Under the pieces are notes generated by a model that made no database searches, was not told where the DNA came from, and saw only the letters and a list, made by a program, of their open reading frames with translations. A program made the position numbers and the translations under genes. From Dehalococcoidia bacterium UBA1332 (lineage in GTDB: Bacteria; Chloroflexota; Dehalococcoidia; Lucifugimonadales; Lucifugimonadaceae): a stretch of DNA of 7,000 nt. Every line of letters starts with the position of its first letter. Positions within the stretch are counted from its first letter, which is position 1. The stretch lies in contig DBSW01000124.1 of NCBI GenBank assembly GCA_002306745.1, forward strand, positions 1 to 7,000, read 5' to 3'. Shown in pieces: positions 6,010-7,000 of the stretch.

Positions 6010-7000
6010 TCAACCCCTCGAATCTAGGGAAGATCTGATGATATCTTCAGTCACAGTTAATGCTCCGGATAGCTGCTCAGGATCTTTTCCACCGGCTTGC
6101 GCAACCAACGGACTTCCACCTCCGCCCCCACCAATGTGTTTTGCGATCGCCTTTGCGATATTACCGCAGTGAATTCCTTCCTTGATGGAATCTTTAGTTG
6201 CCATTACAACTATCATTGGACGGTCATCAATTACACTACCCAACACTACAACGCACTTGCCTATAGTGTTCTTGAGATGATCTCCGGCTTTTCTAAGAGC
6301 GCCAATATTCGAGACTGAGATTTCGCCAATCTCTACATGGATTGTTGTTGCGTTTATTTCAATGTCGAAAGATTTGCTCTTACTGGTCGGATTAACTTCG
6401 CCTATGCTGGCCTTAAGTACTTTGTCTTCTAATTGTGAAATTTGTTTTTTGCTTTTGGACAGTTCATGCGCTAGTGCATCAACTCTGCTGCCAACCTCCA
6501 AAATACCGACATTTAATTTGGACGCGATTTCATCCAGTGCACTAAAACGTTCGGTTATTGCTTCCTCTGACGCTAGGCCAGTTATTGCTTCAATCCGTCG
6601 TATTCCTGACCCGATACCGGTCTCAGAAGTAATCACGAATGCCCCGATCCCACCGGTATAGTCCATGTGGGTTCCGCCGCATAGTTCGTAGCTCCATGGG
6701 GAATCAATTTTGATTGTGCGTACTTCATTTTCATAAGTGTCACCGAAAAATGCCAGTGCACCTTCTTCTACTGCTTTACCATACGTTGTCCAGTGGACTT
6801 CGACAGTACGGTTGAGTCTGATTTTTTCGTTGACACGATCTTGGACAGCTCTAATTTGTTCAGTGGTTAGGGCTTGCATGTGAGTGAAATCAAACCTAAG
6901 CCGTTCGGCGTCAACAACCGATCCAGCCTGTCGAACATGGTTCCCTATGATTTCTCTTAGAGAAGCGTGCACAAGATGTGTAGCCGTATGGTTGCGTCTG
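6010..7000 (-). CDS. alaS: Alanyl-tRNA synthetase, C-terminal part (5' end beyond window)
   Basis: Charges tRNA-Ala and edits mischarged Ser/Gly-tRNA-Ala. The frame stays open to base 7000 and 329 residues are visible, a little over one third of the usual ~870. The catalytic and most tRNA-recognition parts lie outside. Numbering from the first visible residue: the editing-domain zinc motif HTATH at 4-8; HVRQAGSVV and LRFDFTH near 21-40; FFGDTYENEVR near 84-94; ELCGGTH at 105-111, whose C107 and H111 complete the zinc site; GIGSGIRRIEAITG near 128-141; a probable coiled coil near 150-200; and a DHHA1/C-Ala domain from about 210 with IGGGGGGSPLVAQAGG near 289-304. The usual GG-K-GGG version has an uninterrupted six-glycine run here. 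The stop TGA at 6012-6010 is followed five bases later by the preferred ruvX start. Confidence 0.97.
   Translation of the reverse strand, partial: RRNHTATHLVHASLREIIGNHVRQAGSVVDAERLRFDFTHMQALTTEQIRAVQDRVNEKIRLNRTVEVHWTTYGKAVEEGALAFFGDTYENEVRTIKIDSPWSYELCGGTHMDYTGGIGAFVITSETGIGSGIRRIEAITGLASEEAITERFSALDEIASKLNVGILEVGSRVDALAHELSKSKKQISQLEDKVLKASIGEVNPTSKSKSFDIEINATTIHVEIGEISVSNIGALRKAGDHLKNTIGKCVVVLGSVIDDRPMIVVMATKDSIKEGIHCGNIAKAIAKHIGGGGGGSPLVAQAGGKDPEQLSGALTVTEDIIRSSLDSRG

Noticed and set aside
6005..6013. TTG 6013 as start of ruvX
   Set aside because: The GAGGGG directly abuts it with no spacer, while GTG 6004 is nine bases from it. The choice only changes three residues.
6112..6142. G-rich run in alaS on the minus strand as a possible G-quadruplex or repeat
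   Set aside because: It encodes the glycine-rich loop of the C-terminal AlaRS domain, which is naturally glycine-rich, so no extra explanation is needed.
1..7000. Mobile element, CRISPR array or defence system
   Set aside because: No transposase, integrase, repeat array or defence-type domain is present. All major frames are housekeeping or metabolic genes.

Overview
This is a bacterial chromosomal window with moderate to low GC. It holds nine protein-coding genes, two of them cut by the window edges, plus one doubtful micro-ORF. I see no tRNA, rRNA, CRISPR array, insertion sequence or phage gene. The lineage cannot be fixed from the sequence alone. A threonine synthase of the NPTHSFKDR type followed by a stand-alone NIL-domain protein and a MoaD/ThiS-like carrier resembles, from memory, Chloroflexota (Dehalococcoidia/SAR202-like marine lineages). 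Treat that as an inference of roughly even odds.

Left part, + strand (1-1619): the 3' three quarters of a threonine synthase-like PLP enzyme (thrC) overlaps by one base (TAATG) an 80-residue NIL-domain protein. After a 135-base gap, which carries a hairpin and a possible 26-codon ORF, comes a 93-residue ubiquitin-fold sulfur-carrier-like protein. Its di-glycine is followed by two extra residues (GGIK). This trio is the most interesting part of the window. It may be an amino-acid-linked sulfur-transfer module (homocysteine or cysteine synthesis using a protein thiocarboxylate) rather than plain threonine synthesis.

Right part, - strand (7000 down to 1663), read right to left: the C-terminal third or so of alanyl-tRNA synthetase (alaS), then ruvX/yqgF, then shikimate dehydrogenase (aroE) with an ATGA overlap. 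A terminator-like hairpin with a T6 tract lies in the 145-base gap that follows. Beyond it are chorismate synthase (aroC), shikimate kinase (aroK, TTG start) and 3-dehydroquinate synthase (aroB), the last two overlapping. The layout suggests two transcription units, alaS-ruvX-aroE and aroC-aroK-aroB. Together AroB, AroE, AroK and AroC cover four of the seven steps to chorismate. DAHP synthase, dehydroquinase and EPSP synthase are not in the window.

The two halves converge at about 1620-1662, where only a weak hairpin is visible.
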